From the NCBI GenBank assembly GCA_025738555.1, contig JAOVFP010000004.1, forward strand, positions 2,356,001 to 2,420,000: a stretch of 64,000 nt of DNA, read 5' to 3'. Below the pieces are notes generated by a model. That model saw only the letters and a list, made by a program, of their open reading frames with translations, did not search any database and was not told the DNA's origin. A program made the position numbers and the translations under genes. Below, piece by piece: positions 1-11,335 of this stretch; position 1 is the stretch's first letter; each line of letters opens with the position of its first letter. Origin of the DNA: Cyathus striatus (Eukaryota; Basidiomycota; Agaricomycetes; Agaricales; Nidulariaceae).

Positions 1-720
1 CTAATTTTTAGTGAGTGTAAGTCAAGTTCCTTCAAGTTCAAGTTTCAAAATTTCAAGTGTAAAGTAAGTATAGACTAATTACTGGTACTACTATTTGAGT
101 GAAAGTTAAGTTTTTTGAGTGGACTTAAGTTCCTCACTAATTTTTTTTCTGAAAGTTGAGTTCTCTCGAGTTAAGTTAAGTTCCTTACTAATTTTTTAGT
201 GAGTGTAGGTCGAGTTCCCTCAAGTTAAGTTTTTTGAGTTGACTTAAGTTCTTTGTTAATTTTTTTCTGAAAGTTGAGTTCTCTTGAGTTAAGTTCCTCA
301 GTAATTTTCGAGTTCCTTTTGAGTTCCTTCAAGTTCAGGTTTCAAAATTTCAATTATACAATAACTATAAACTATAAACTAGTACAACTATTTTCTAATC
401 ACTACTATTGCTACCACAGCTCTGTCCCACACCCCACCTGATTTCATCTACATTTCCCACGCACTCTGCCTGCCTTTATTTACTTCTGTTTGCGTGCAGT
501 GTTGAACCATCACATCTATCATACACAAATATTCATCACTGCAACTCTTCCTTATCACCAATGCTCATCATGTTCAACAGTGAGCAAGTCTTTTCTGATT
601 TTTAAGCTCAATTCTTGCTCTTTTTATTTCAATCTTTTTGCATCACTTAATATAAGTTGCTATACATTTAGTAGGCCATATTATACTAAGTACTAATGTA
701 AATAAACTTATAAAAATGCG
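1..720. repeat. GAGTT/AAGTT satellite block with shared flank
   Basis: The first 330 bases are built from variations of GAGTTAAGTTCCTCACTAA, GAGTTCCTTCAAGTT and TTTTTGAGT. It is followed by a non-repetitive stretch (about 395-535: 'ctactattgctaccacagct', 'catttcccacgcactctgcc') that recurs almost unchanged at 14180-14320. The same GAGTT unit reappears at 1385-1720, 2400-2500, 10715-10825, 11215-11335 and 14120-14150. I see no coding potential; the short open frames here have no recognisable composition. It is best described as part of a dispersed non-coding repeat family with internal short-period repeats. Confidence 0.7.
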
Positions 721-1375
721 AGTTATATATGTATTTAGTCTTTTATTATAATATGTTCCATGCTTTGTACAAATTATGTGATTTGTTTAGAAAAGTGTAT
801 TAGTTGTGAGGGAAAATAATAGTGGAGGCATGGGAAACTATGAGTGGGAGGGCGGGAAATGGTGGGAAATTGCAAATGGGAGGGAGGGAAATAATAAACA
901 GAGGCCGGAATAATAAGTGATAGTGTGGGAAAATGTTGAGTGGGGATGCGGACAGCAGTGAGCAGCAGAAGCAGAAGCATGTGAAACTATAAGCAGGAGG
1001 GCAGGAAATGATGAAATTGCAAGCAGAAGGGAAGGCAGGAAATAATAATTAAAGGAGAAGCGAAAGCATGGGAAATGCTTAGCAGGAAGTGGACAGCAGT
1101 GGACAGCAGAAATAATAAGTGGATGTGTGGGAAATTATGAGCGGGAGGGCGGGAAATAATGAGTAGAGGTCAGAATGATAGCAGCAGAGCATGGGAAACA
1201 TTGAGTGCGAAAGTATGTAGGCATGATATGTTAAGCAGAAGCGTGTGAAATTATGAGCGGAGGTGCGGGCAACAATGAGGATGTGCAATTAATGGGAAAT
1301 GAGTAAACATTGAATTATAATTTATATGCGTGGGAAACAACACAAACTACTGTATGTATTATTGTAGGTACTCCA
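721..1375. repeat. GGGAAAT/GGCGGG minisatellite stretch
   Basis: Purine-rich irregular tandem repeats in which 'gggaaat', 'gagcgggagggcgggaaa' and 'agcagaagc' recur at roughly 40-70 base intervals. It lies between two GAGTT blocks and probably belongs to the same composite repeat. Frames open on the minus strand are low-complexity translations of the repeat, not genes. Confidence 0.55.
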
Positions 1376-2520
1376 TACAATACAATTTCAGAACTTGCTT
1401 ATTTTTCAAGTAAAAGTTAAGTTTTCTTGTGTAAAGTTAAGTTCCATCGAGTTGAGTTGAGTTCCTTGCTTATTTTTTTGAGTGAAAGTTAAGTTCCATC
1501 GAGTCAAGTCAAGTTTCTCACTTATAATTTTTTTCAAGTGTCAGTCAAGTGGAGTTAAGTTCCTTGCTTAAGCTAAATTCGAGTGTCAGTCAAGTTACCA
1601 TCGAGTTACCTTCAAGTGGTAAATGACAACTCAACTCCACTTGAATTTGAGTCGAGTTCCATTCAAGTTCCAGTTAAGTTCCAGTTAAGTTCCTACTTTA
1701 AGTTCCTCAAATTCCATTACAAAAAACCCATACTTTACAATCATGCTCATTGCTGTTGCGATCCTTAGCTCATTGTTTCCCATGCTCACCCCTGCCACCA
1801 TGCATGTGTAAAAATAGCACCATCACATCAACCATCAAATCTCTGATAATTCTGCTTGCTTCTGATGTGTTGATGGTGATTGTGTTGCACTTCCATCATC
1901 ATGCTCAACAGTAAGCATGTATTTTGCACATTCTTCTCTCAGTTTTTGCATTCATCCTGTGATTTTTTTTTTACAATATGAAGTTAATTATTTTGTATGT
2001 AAAATAACATCTTAGTTGCATAAACATCATGTACTGTGCTTACATAAAATATAACAAGAATAATAATAATTTCAACTTCTCATACTATTTTATAGGTAAT
2101 TTAGCTTTACTGTAGAAGTATTTAATATACATTTGTATTCACGAAAATATTGGGAAGAATCAACCAAAAACTCGACCAGGAATGAAAATAATTGGTGCTC
2201 ACTGTTTTTGACGATGACAAGGCACATGAATGCGATCAAACGCGCCGCGGAAATAACGTGCGGCACTCATTGATCAATTGATGGAGGTACATCAAATTAA
2301 TGATCAACATTAAGGGGCATGGGAAATAATGAGCGCCGAGGCGCAATAGTGAGTAAGCATTAATCAAGTGATCCATAGCAGTGTTGGAATATCTGTCATA
2401 TACCATACAATTTACATTTTTCGAGTTACAAGTAAGTTCCAAAGTCGAGTTCCACTTAAGTTCCAGTCGAGTTCCATTCGAGTTACGGGTAACTCGAAAA
2501 GTTGACGGCCCATATCCTGG
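1376..2520. repeat. Second GAGTT satellite block and AT-rich spacer
   Basis: GAGTT/AAGTT units return at 1385-1720 and 2400-2500. The intervening 1740-2390 is AT-rich without recognisable genes. A 'gggaaataatgagcg' unit like the one at 720-1375 recurs near 2308. From 2520 to about 3005 I see nothing recognisable. Confidence 0.5.
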
Positions 2521-3004
2521 AGCATTTCATCGGCCCTCTATCATCAATGTGTTGCAACTTCACTTATATTCATTGCCTTCGACCCCTTGAGAGACTGAAG
2601 CCCAGCCATATTTCTATCAAAGCTTTAAATGACCATACCTAACTTTATCACAAAACTTGAACAGTCAGACAAAGTTGATAAATCTACTGCCAACAACAAC
2701 GAGTGTAAAGTCCTTACAAAACCAACTTCGCGTGACGGAGAACTAGCATCGCAGTATAGTAATTCATACATAACTACTAAGCATGAAGATCACAGATATT
2801 ATGTAAACCGTATTTTGGAAGTTGGCGATGCTGATTGAGAAATGTCGTACGACATTGAAAATTCTTCCCGGGCATGAAGAATAACCCGATATGCAAAGAT
2901 ACAGTGCATCATTCTTGCGAGTCTATTTTTTTAAAACAAATGTTAGCACCACCCGTGATTGATGACCCAGAGATGTTTAAGCTTGTACACACACGATTAT
3001 AAGT

Positions 3005-5335
3005 CCGAAATAGTCATTCTAAATATATTCATTAGTTAGTGAATGAATAAATGATATCACTACAAACGTACACTTAGTATTCCAAACGCGACAATGTTTG
3101 CCAAGCTTATAACTATTGATAAGACTCATTAGGACTAAAGCAAGTACAGCGGTTTAAGTCATTGATAAGTCTTACGAAAAATATAACAGTAATAAACGAG
3201 TCCTGTTCGCGTCAGATTAATGGGATGAAAACGATCGGAACATAATGTCGACTAACCATCGCGTACCACAATCTGAGTCAGACTTTCAGAATAGCTTTGT
3301 CTGACTAGAATATGTACCCAAGTGCTCTCAGAGATTAAAACAAAAATGAAACGTTTGCTTCACTTACATGAATGGTATGCAGGTATTATAATTAGCACCA
3401 TATTCACTGTATTTAAATTAATTGCAAAAAACCCACTGAAAAAGGAAGATACGACTAACCGGTATCGTAAGCAAGCAAGATACTGCAATATATAATAAGT
3501 ACGTTCAATTTTCCATAAGTAACTAAACACCCTTTCAAAATGGGATGTAGAGGACTCTGTAATTCAACTATAATAATGAAAGGCATCAGATATAGCAATT
3601 GTTGATCATAATAGATGTGCACATTTCAATTCTTCAAGGAAGATAACTCCTAGTCCAGTGCCAATTATTCCGATGAACATTATAGAGAGAATGATTCCCA
3701 GCCACTTTCGGCTACCACAGACAGCCCATGTGCGTAAAGTTAAAACAACTGTAGAGTTATTGAGGTAGTGTCTGTTAGCTTTATTAGTATACTTACATTC
3801 CGCAATGAGCACTGAGTCAACAAACTCAATCCCTGTCATTGGAAAATGAGTGTAAACTAGCATCGTTTTTACCGGCCAAGATTGACTTACATGCAAGGGA
3901 CGTATATAGGGATTTGCATTCTGCTTCAGAGGCATTAGGCAATAGTTGCGCTATTCGATCATGGAAATTAGACGCAAGTGTATGCGACACATGAGAATGT
4001 AGTACTTATGATACCGCCAGTCGCATTAAGGATAGCAATGTAGCGTGTAGGTATGAATAGAAATTTTACAAGGCCCCATTTTGCTTTCCAGATGTAGTTG
4101 ACTTCGAGGTCGAACGTCAAGATGTAGTCGTAAACCTGATAGATGACAAATATCATCTTATTTTTGCATAGGAGCGATAAAGTTGTATCCTTACAACCAA
4201 AGCTAATGTGGCAGCTATACTGGAGTTAGAATCAAAACGCGGTGTAAAAGTATATAGCTCAACCGCGGATATACTTCATCACTAGTCAGATGCAAAATAC
4301 ATATTGAGAATATAGTTAAGAACACTTACGTTTACTACATGCATGTGTTCTAAAGACGTTGCAAGTTTCTGGAGTTGTTCAGGAAGAATTGGAGAAGACA
4401 TTGAGATCTTGTTATGCTTTTTCGACCGCATACACATCTTTTAAGGGGGAGAATCTTTATGTTGCCCCACAAAAGCTATGTCAAGACCATGATATCAGCG
4501 CACTATTATAACTCCCCATACTACAGGATCTTGATAATGTTTATGGCTACTAATATTTACATGACTAGAAGGATATTAAAGTTGGCCCACATGTATTTCT
4601 ATAGAAGATTTAAAGACTTAGTTAGAATCTCACCAAGAGACAAATATTTCTTTTGTGCTTAAAGAAGAATAGAAAGAAGGGAAATCTGTCAACGAAGTGT
4701 CCACATGGGAGGACGCCTTAGGGTATGCCCGAGTCCCGAGTATTGACATGCAGTGCAGTGTTCCGATTCAGCCAACTGATCTGTTTATGTCGCGACTATT
4801 TATGAACACTCTGTCCTTTTCTAAAGATAACAATAAAGCTATTGGTAGCGGGAGTTATGTCTGTTACGGAGCCGAACTTGCCTCTGAATCATCATATATC
4901 ATAAATCATCATCAACGGCGATCAAGGGGTGTCAGGACCCTCCGATTTCGGAACATAATCTGTAGAACCCTCCCCCAAAAGCGGTCTAGCTTGTTGCCAG
5001 CTGCATACCGCTGCACTGTAGGAAATATGCAAAATAAATAAACATGTTGACAGGTCAACTGGTCACGCGCACGTTTATCGATTATCGTTGACCAATCCGA
5101 CCAAAAAAGTTAAAAAAAAACTAGAACGAGATAACTCGGCTGAACCGCACAAGTATGGAAAGTCTAACGACCACGCTCAAACGCATCAAAAATAATTGGA
5201 CTCCGGTGTCCAGCACCGCGGCTTCTCGGTTAGATATTATAATCTCAGTTCAGGATTTCAGTTTCGCTTAGTATTCTCAGGATCGCCTAAGCGAGTTCCA
5301 TCACTAACTGAAGCATGGTCGTCCGGTAATACTAA
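3005..5335 (-). mobile_element. Segment A: shares both ends with segment B, encloses a DUF6533 remnant
   Basis: The reverse complement of about 3008-3420 aligns with 10325-10690 (for example the shared hairpin-like stretch AGTCAGACAAAGCTATTCTG), and that of about 4980-5335 aligns with 8892-9140 (CCATGCTTCAGTTAGT, CACCGGAGTCCAATTATTTT). The interiors differ: this copy holds a DUF6533 gene remnant, the other a halogenase remnant. Order and orientation of the two ends are the same in both copies. I infer a non-autonomous element or duplicated segment that acquired different cargo; the superfamily is undetermined because I see no clear terminal inverted repeat or target duplication. The exact limits are uncertain by some tens of bases. 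Confidence 0.5.
3606..4401 (-). pseudogene. DUF6533-domain membrane protein, decayed or truncated
   Basis: Read on the minus strand, a short first exon starts at 4401 (MSSPILPEQLQKLA...) and ends at a GTAAGT donor at 4330. It is followed by the family hallmark YDYILTFDLEVNYIWKAKW (around 4070-4135) and, after further putative introns, LTLRTWAVCGSRKWLG and the hydrophobic stretch IILSIMFIGIIGTGLGVIF (around 3620-3740). DUF6533 proteins of basidiomycetes have this YDxxLTFxxEVxxIW motif in their first part and an LRTWAxxGxSRWL motif before a membrane helix; full proteins usually have several more helices. Here nothing recognisable follows 3606, and the join between the second and third coding stretches does not fit a simple in-phase GT-AG intron. 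I therefore call it a fragment. Function of the family is unknown. Confidence 0.6.
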
Positions 5336-6479
5336 CTATGTGCTCGTGAGTCACAATATTTATAATAGTTGTATAAGGCCGATTTTTGAGTCAAACTAAA
5401 TGTAAAACAGGTATATATACTGGTATCATACTACTGTAGTTCTATTGTGACTACAATTAAAATATTTAAGCAAGATATACACATATATCGAAGAATAAAT
5501 GTTAAATGTCACACTCAATGTATCTAAACTCACACTCATGGTATTGAAGAGGTGGACGAGCGTTGTGCACATCTGTCTAACCTTAAGGTTCTAAGGTAGA
5601 ACAAAAGAATGTGTCAGCAATGCTCACGAGAGATTTGACAGCGCAATGAAAGACATTACTTCGAGATGAAGTTCTGGACTGTTTTTCAGTAAACAGAACT
5701 TGCAGAAAGCAGAGATATCGAGCGAGACAATGACTGAGAGCGTGACTGAGAGACCGAGAGCAGGAGAACTGTGGGGTGAAATTCACTGAAGTAATGTAGA
5801 CCTACATACACTGTTTAAATAGTAAAAGATAGGAGGAAAATACATAAGTGAGCGAATAGAATTTAAATAGGTCCAGGGAGGTCACAAGAACTAGACTATC
5901 GTCCCTAGAAGATGAAAAAAACACGGAGAATGAAAATATAAATGAGAGGAAGTCTTGAAGTTGCTGCCAGAGCAACGGTGCCATGATGGGATCGATATCG
6001 AATAAATTGTTGTTTTGCTTGTGCGCATCGCAGTCCGTTTCTTCGCCAGCCTGTAGTCAAGTGCCTGAGGTATCTTTCTTGATGTCCTAATTTCGATTGT
6101 AGGGCAGACGTGGTCCAATGTCGAGAGCATTGGGATGCGTTCAGGAGGACTATTCAACAGCAGACGCGTTGACATTGACAATGACATGCTTAAAGGACAG
6201 GCCACGTGATCATACCGGAGTGCATTAGAATGTCGACTCTACCGTGCAAACATCTATTTTATTAGATTAAATAAAACATTTGTATTGTGACTTAATGCAT
6301 GTTGGAGGAGTAATGAATACTACAATACTAGGCACGAATACACTTTAATGTAAGTGTGATTCAGTAAACTAGTAGAATTGAAATAAGTATGACTCTGAAG
6401 TGAACATCAGGGGAAAAAAGTGAGGAAGTGTAGTGATATGTAGTCGTTGTAGATCCGATAGCGTCATTGTCAACACTCG
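5336..6479. other. Unassigned spacer
   Basis: About 1.1 kb with no recognisable gene. It keeps some CpG sites. The longest minus-strand frame (5891-6205) gives a 104-residue translation with no domain that I recognise and no introns; I regard it as unproven. No repeat partner was noticed inside the window. Confidence 0.3.
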
Positions 6480-7080
6480 CGGTCACTGCGAAAGTCCTTT
6501 AAATTGAGAGTGAGCGTGAAAATATATCTTATATTCACGCTCTCACTCAAACTCAAAATCTACTGGTGACTTAAATATAACATTTATACATGTTCACACA
6601 TGCACTCTATTCAATTAACATAAGCATAAACCACTTATATACAGTTTTGTATAAAATTTCATACTCAATCTAAACGATATGTATGTATGAACATGAATAA
6701 ATATTACTTATTAGCACGCTCAGCCTGCTCAAACTCTACCAAACTGCGTGTGTGTGAGTTGAATATAATATTCATGCCTGAGCTATAGTAAATATGGGTG
6801 AGTCGTGCTCAAACCAATCAACTTAAGTGTGAACATCATTCAATGAATATAATAATATATGCTGTTTATATAGACCATACAGACATAAAGTAGTACAACA
6901 TGTATTAACAATATTACTATATTTATGACGACCTATTGCTTCTTGCTCGTTTATGCATTGCATCATGCCCACCTCATGTTGCTTCATGCTAACTTACATA
7001 TATATTATTCACACCCAGGGTCGAATTTTCATGCACAGACCCTGAGTGAGTGTGCACGGAAATTTACGCCTGTCTGAAGG
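6480..7080. repeat. Inverted-motif repeat related to the 12.6-14.1 kb element
   Basis: Contains 'gagagtgagcgtgaaaatat' followed by its inverse 'atattcacgctctcactc' (6507-6547), and ends near 7022-7072 in 'gtcgaattttcatgcacaga', which resembles the right end of the 12645-14105 element ('gggtcaaatttccacac'). It looks like a degraded relative of that element. No open frame is supported. Confidence 0.4.
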
Positions 7081-7213
7081 ACATTTGTAGTAGAATTTGA
7101 GTCGCAGCGCCGCGTAGTATTACTTACATTACATAGTCAGTTCATCTAGCACGCAAATAATTATATTGGAACTCATACAGGTATATTATCCTATTTTAAT
7201 GAACCAAATAATT

Positions 7214-7400
7214 GCTTGATTGGGGAAGCTTGCTTCCCCTATTTGTTTGCGTTGGCGACGCAAAATGCATAGTGGCTGTGCATGCACGGAATATTATTAG
7301 TCAGCGAATCTGGCGACGCAAAATGTGTAGTGGCTGTGCATGCGCGGTGCATTAGTCAGCTCGGACTCTGGCGGCATTAGCCATCTGTTGCGCACCGGGC
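7214..7400. repeat. Palindrome-headed repeat GGGGAAGCTTGCTTCCCC
   Basis: A perfect palindrome at about 7221-7238 is followed by CTATTTGTTTGCGTTGGC and then two copies, 66 bases apart, of 'ggcgacgcaaaatg' + 'tagtggctgtgcatg'. The same palindrome-plus-tail reappears at 63963-64000 (GGGGGAGCTTGCTCCCCC, then CTATTTGTCTGCGTTGGC), cut by the window edge. Probably the terminus of a dispersed element; the rest cannot be delimited. 7401-7939 holds nothing I can name. Confidence 0.45.
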
Positions 7401-7939
7401 ACCGGGCATGGAGCACAAAATGTTATTGTATCAAACTTCACTCAAATTACACACATTCCCATCATCAAAAAATCTATGCTCATTGTATATAGTGTGGCTA
7501 TCCCTCTTTAAATTACTTTAAATTCAATACTGAGTGCTCTATGTAATTTCCACAACCACTTCAAAAATGCTATTGGATATCTACCAGGCAACCGCCACAT
7601 GCATCACACCCATATAAGTAGTGTGTACCTATACATTTGTCCTTGATTCCCCTGCGGTAGAATAATTAGAATGAAGTGGGAGTTATGGGAATGAATGTAA
7701 CAGCCAGTAAAACCAAAGGTAAGATATTCTAATGAAGATAGTATAATTAGAATGAAGCAAGGGCTTTTAGTCTTTAGAACAAAGGTAGAATAAATAAAAT
7801 AATCCACAAGCAATCCATTAAAATATTTCTATCTCATAACATGAAATTTTACTTTAAATTTGCCAATCCAGTCAGAAATTCCTGAGTGACTATCTAAGGA
7901 TTCGTCAAGCTTGCCCTTTAACGTGCGTTGCGAAGCGAC

Positions 7940-8892
7940 GTACATTACATGTTAACATATACAGTCATCAACCGCCTAACGAGGTACCACCTTGTCACGT
8001 GACACTTCTGGTTTGTCTATGCTCTCCTACTTCCAAATCATCACCAATTTCCATTGAATTTTTTGTAAATTACAGCTGTGCATGTAGTTAACATTTAGGA
8101 ATATCATAATATTGCACAGCACTGTAAACTGATATAAATTATACTCACAAAACTTGATAGGTTTGTCAGAATTTGAGACTTTCAAAATTAAATGACATAG
8201 AACTATGTATAGACAACACTATTTCACATAGAAGTAGTTGTTTAAAGCATCACTTTTCCAGTCAGACTCATTACACATGATATTTATGAGAATCAGTGTG
8301 CAGTATGGATTCCATGCTATTAGAATGCATAATACACAACAACTGTTCTACTTTGCACCAACCATCTTCTCCCTGTTTTTTTCACCTTTACAGATGCTAG
8401 CCAGAATAAATCTACATATTATTTAAGGTAGGAAAGGAGAAGATATTTGTAAAAGAGTGGACATCATAGAGTTGCTGCTTATCTTGAAGGAAGCCAAATG
8501 GGAAGGGTGCATGCACAATTACTGGGGACTTTGAGCAGACATTCTTACAGTCAGCTGGTAAATATACCAAATTCAGTCTTCACAGTGTTACTGTGAGAGC
8601 AAATATAGACCTTCTGAATCATAGTGGGGAAAGAGCAATGCCTCAATGGTGAGAACGATCAAGCTCAGGGTTTGCTGTCACACCATGCAGTGATGGCTGA
8701 TTTCTAGCCTCCTCAACCTTTTCAAGAATTTCACCCACTTCCCACCACTCAAAATTCTCAAAATTTTACTATGTTATATATGCGGTATATCTTCAATCAT
8801 TTGTGCAATTTTTATATTTATTTCATGTATATCTGACAATGGAGATCGAGTTTTTGTTTTCAGTGTCATGTGTCCCAGTTGATGACTGTAGC
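7940..8892 (+). mobile_element. Internally deleted pogo-like element copy
   Basis: 7955-8230 aligns with the reverse complement of 32580-32880 (upstream part of the big pogo element). 8300-8600 aligns with the start of its transposase gene (shared pieces include the LVEEW-like stretch near 8445 and 'gggaagggtgca' at 8511). From about 8690 the sequence jumps to the far 3' end of the element (reverse complement of 29870-30070), ending in GTTGATGACTGTA near 8893. About 2 kb of transposase is therefore missing and the reading frame is broken by many changes. Outer terminal repeats are lost on both sides. It is an old, non-autonomous deletion derivative in plus orientation, abutting segment B. Confidence 0.65.
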
Positions 8893-10712
8893 TACCAGAT
8901 GACCATGCTTCAGTTAGTAGTGGAACTCACTTAGGCGATCCTCAGGGTACTGTGCGAATCTGAAATCTTAAAACCAAGATTATAATATCTAACTGAGAAG
9001 CTGTGGTGCCGGACACCGGAGTCCAATTATTTTTGATGTGTTTGAGCGTGGTCGTTAGACTTTCCATACACAAGAGCTGCATACAACCACTGCTTCTACA
9101 GTACAGCTATGGAAGAGGCTCCAGCTGGCACATTAACTTACCAACTCAGAGCTGGCCTGCTGTGAGCAACAAAATACAAGATCAGTATCTCAAGATTAGA
9201 GCTTCCTTTCTGCAGGAACAGGGGCCACTTACCGCCAATGTAGACATATAGTAGTGGCAGAGCTGGCTGCATGGTAAAGTCCTCTTGACAACCCCAAGTG
9301 AAGTGTTCTTCTTGACGTTGTCTCAGACTTCAAAGCGGGCCCTCTTCATCTGGATGAGTACACAGTCTGAAGACAAAGTCTGTCATAGCATGAATTTCAT
9401 TTTCACTCAAATGTGTATCTCGAGTTGCAGAGTTATTGACACTGATATTTCCCGTTCCCTGAATTACTGGGCGAATCAAGCTAAATGCCTTGTCAAAGTT
9501 CTTCTCATTAACGTCGTTTAATACATTGATGTTTATTTCCTTGCACATTTGCTTGTACCCTACCATCACAATGATGAAGAACCTTTAAATGTGGATTCAA
9601 TGTTCATTTCTACTTGATGAAACAGATGGAATTGCACCTGGTATATGTGGTCTTCAATTCCACACTATGGAACTTGGCTGCAGTGTTCTCATCGGCATCA
9701 CCATCAATCATTGAAATGATGAATATGGCTGCAGATAAGGCACTAAAAAATATTCCAGTGAGACGGACTCCCAAGGAAAAGAAAGGATCAATGAATGCTG
9801 TAAAACGAGTTAGATTCATTTAGCAGACTTTTAATAGTACACACCAGCTGAATCACCAGCGATACGGTAGTTCAGCTTCCCAACATCTTTGGGGGCATAG
9901 CTATAATTGCTTGCCATGACACTGGAGATCCCTTACCTTCCTTGTTTGGGGACATCTTGGCATCTCCCCAAAGCAGAGGAATCTCACTGAGATACTTGAA
10001 CTGATCAAGGTAAAGCTCTTCAAGCAGTATGCCATTCTTCTTTTCCCTTACAAACTCTTTGTGCATTACAAATCCAATGGATATGGTGTCATTGTTAATA
10101 GGAATGTACCAGCACCAGCCAGTATTATCTATATTAAATGGGTTTTAATTCAAAGGGAGTGGAAGGCAAATACCATAGAGGGATTTGATAACGAGTGCCT
10201 CTGAAAATTGCTGAGTTAGCTTTGTTCAGATGGAAAACTATAGAAAAACATTGCTCTCACTAACCATAATGCTCAGTTCCTTCACCATAGTTTACTATCC
10301 TTATAATAGGCCCAGATAGCTGAATTATACCTGCATACTATTCATGTAAGTGAAGCAAACAATTGATTTGTTTTAATCTCTAAGAGCACTTGGGTATATA
10401 TTCTAGTCAGACAAAGCTATTCTGAAAGTCTGACTCGGATTGTGGTACACAATGGCTAGTCGACTTCATGTTCTGATAGTTTGCATTGTAATGGCATTAA
10501 TTTAATATGAATAAGACTCGTTTATTACTGTTATATTTTTCGTAAGACTTTAATAACCTATTACTCCGCTGCACTTGCTTCAGTCTCAATGAGTCTGATT
10601 AATAGTTATAACTTAGCAAACATCGTTACATTCAGAATGCTGTGTGTAAGTTTGTAGTAGTATTATATTTCGTCCACTAACAAATAAATGCATTTAAAAT
10701 GGGCTGCTAACA
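8892..10712 (+). mobile_element. Segment B: shares both ends with segment A, encloses a halogenase remnant
   Basis: The left end (8892-9140) and right end (10325-10710) match the reverse complement of the ends of segment A at 3005-5335, but the interior is a different gene piece, a FAD-dependent halogenase lying antisense. The right boundary coincides with the start of a GAGTT satellite block at about 10715. No target duplication is evident. See the companion entry for the comparison. Confidence 0.5.
9285..10322 (-). pseudogene. FAD-dependent halogenase, C-terminal remnant
   Basis: Read from 10322 downward the minus strand gives AIWAYYKDSK, a frameshift, then YGEGTEHYG, then (after an intron-like gap) TGWCWYIPINNDTISIGFVM, EIPLLWGDAK, YRIAGDSAG, FIDPFFSLGVRLTGIFFSAL, DGDADENTAAKFHS and RPVIQGTGNISV. 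These match, in order, the second half of fungal flavin-dependent halogenases of the Trp_halogenase family (GWxWFIPLHNGTxSVG, FRIAGDAGxFIDPFFSSGVHLA, FRPxIQGTAD), enzymes that chlorinate aromatic secondary metabolites with FADH2 and oxygen. The N-terminal half with the GxGxxG FAD-binding fold and the catalytic lysine region is absent: the match stops where the shared end of segment B begins. At least one frameshift near 10290 and several stops mark it as a pseudogene. Confidence 0.7.
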
Positions 10713-11335
10713 TTTCGAGTTCCCCTTAAGTTTTTTGAGTCAAAGTTAAGTTCCTCACTAATTTTTCGAGTTCCCTCAAGTTCAATTTCAAAATTCAAGT
10801 GTACAGTAAGTATAAGCTAATCACTAGTACTGGATAATTTCGACCAACTGTTCAGTCATGTGTCACACAGGGCCATGAACAGAACAGATTTAGCTGTTGG
10901 TCACGTCACAAAGACTCATGAACACAGGTACAAGGAAAACCAAAAATTGTCAAAAATCGTTAAAAATAAAATAAAATGAGTAGCAATATTTAAACAGTGT
11001 TGATACCAATATATACCTCCTGAAGTGTGTAATGAGTATAATAACTACAGTTAAAAGCCATTCAAATCTATTCCAGCTTAAATTTCGCTCACCCAATGGC
11101 TTAGGCTGCGAACAGTTCACTTCAGGTGTCACACATTCTATAGGGCTGTGAACAGAGGTTTGGACCGTCACACCTAAAAGGGTCCGAACACTTGGTCGAA
11201 ATTATCCAGTACTACTATCTGAGTGAGTGTAAGTCGAGTTCCCTCAAGTTAAGTTTTTTGAGTCGACTTAAGTTCCTTGCTTATTTTTTTCTGAAAGTTG
11301 AGTTCTCTTGAGTTAAGTTCCTCACTAATTTTTGG
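10713..11335. repeat. GAGTT satellite copy split by a MITE
   Basis: GAGTTCCCCTTAAGTTTTTT and related units at 10715-10830 continue at 11209-11335 once the inserted MITE at 10831-11208 is removed; the rejoined target reads like the uninterrupted copy at 60-115. The copy shows that the satellite family is older than the MITE insertion. Confidence 0.7.
10831..11208. mobile_element. 378-bp MITE with perfect 17-bp terminal inverted repeats
   Basis: The element begins TGGATAATTTCGACCAA and ends with its exact reverse complement TTGGTCGAAATTATCCA. It is flanked by GTAC on both sides (10827-10830 and 11209-11212). Because GTAC is a palindrome, the insertion may equally be read as a TA duplication with the inverted repeat one base longer (CTGG...CCAG), which would suit a Tc1/mariner-type MITE. 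Internally it has subterminal repeats: 'gtgtcacac' near both ends, 'gggccatgaacag' at about 10872 and 'gggctgtgaacag' at about 11143. It carries no coding sequence. The host repeat supplies an empty-site comparison, so the insertion is well supported. Confidence 0.85.

Noticed and set aside
4697..5041. 114-codon plus-strand frame as a gene
   Set aside because: It lacks an ATG at the proposed start, spans part of the shared end of segment A, and shows no family resemblance.
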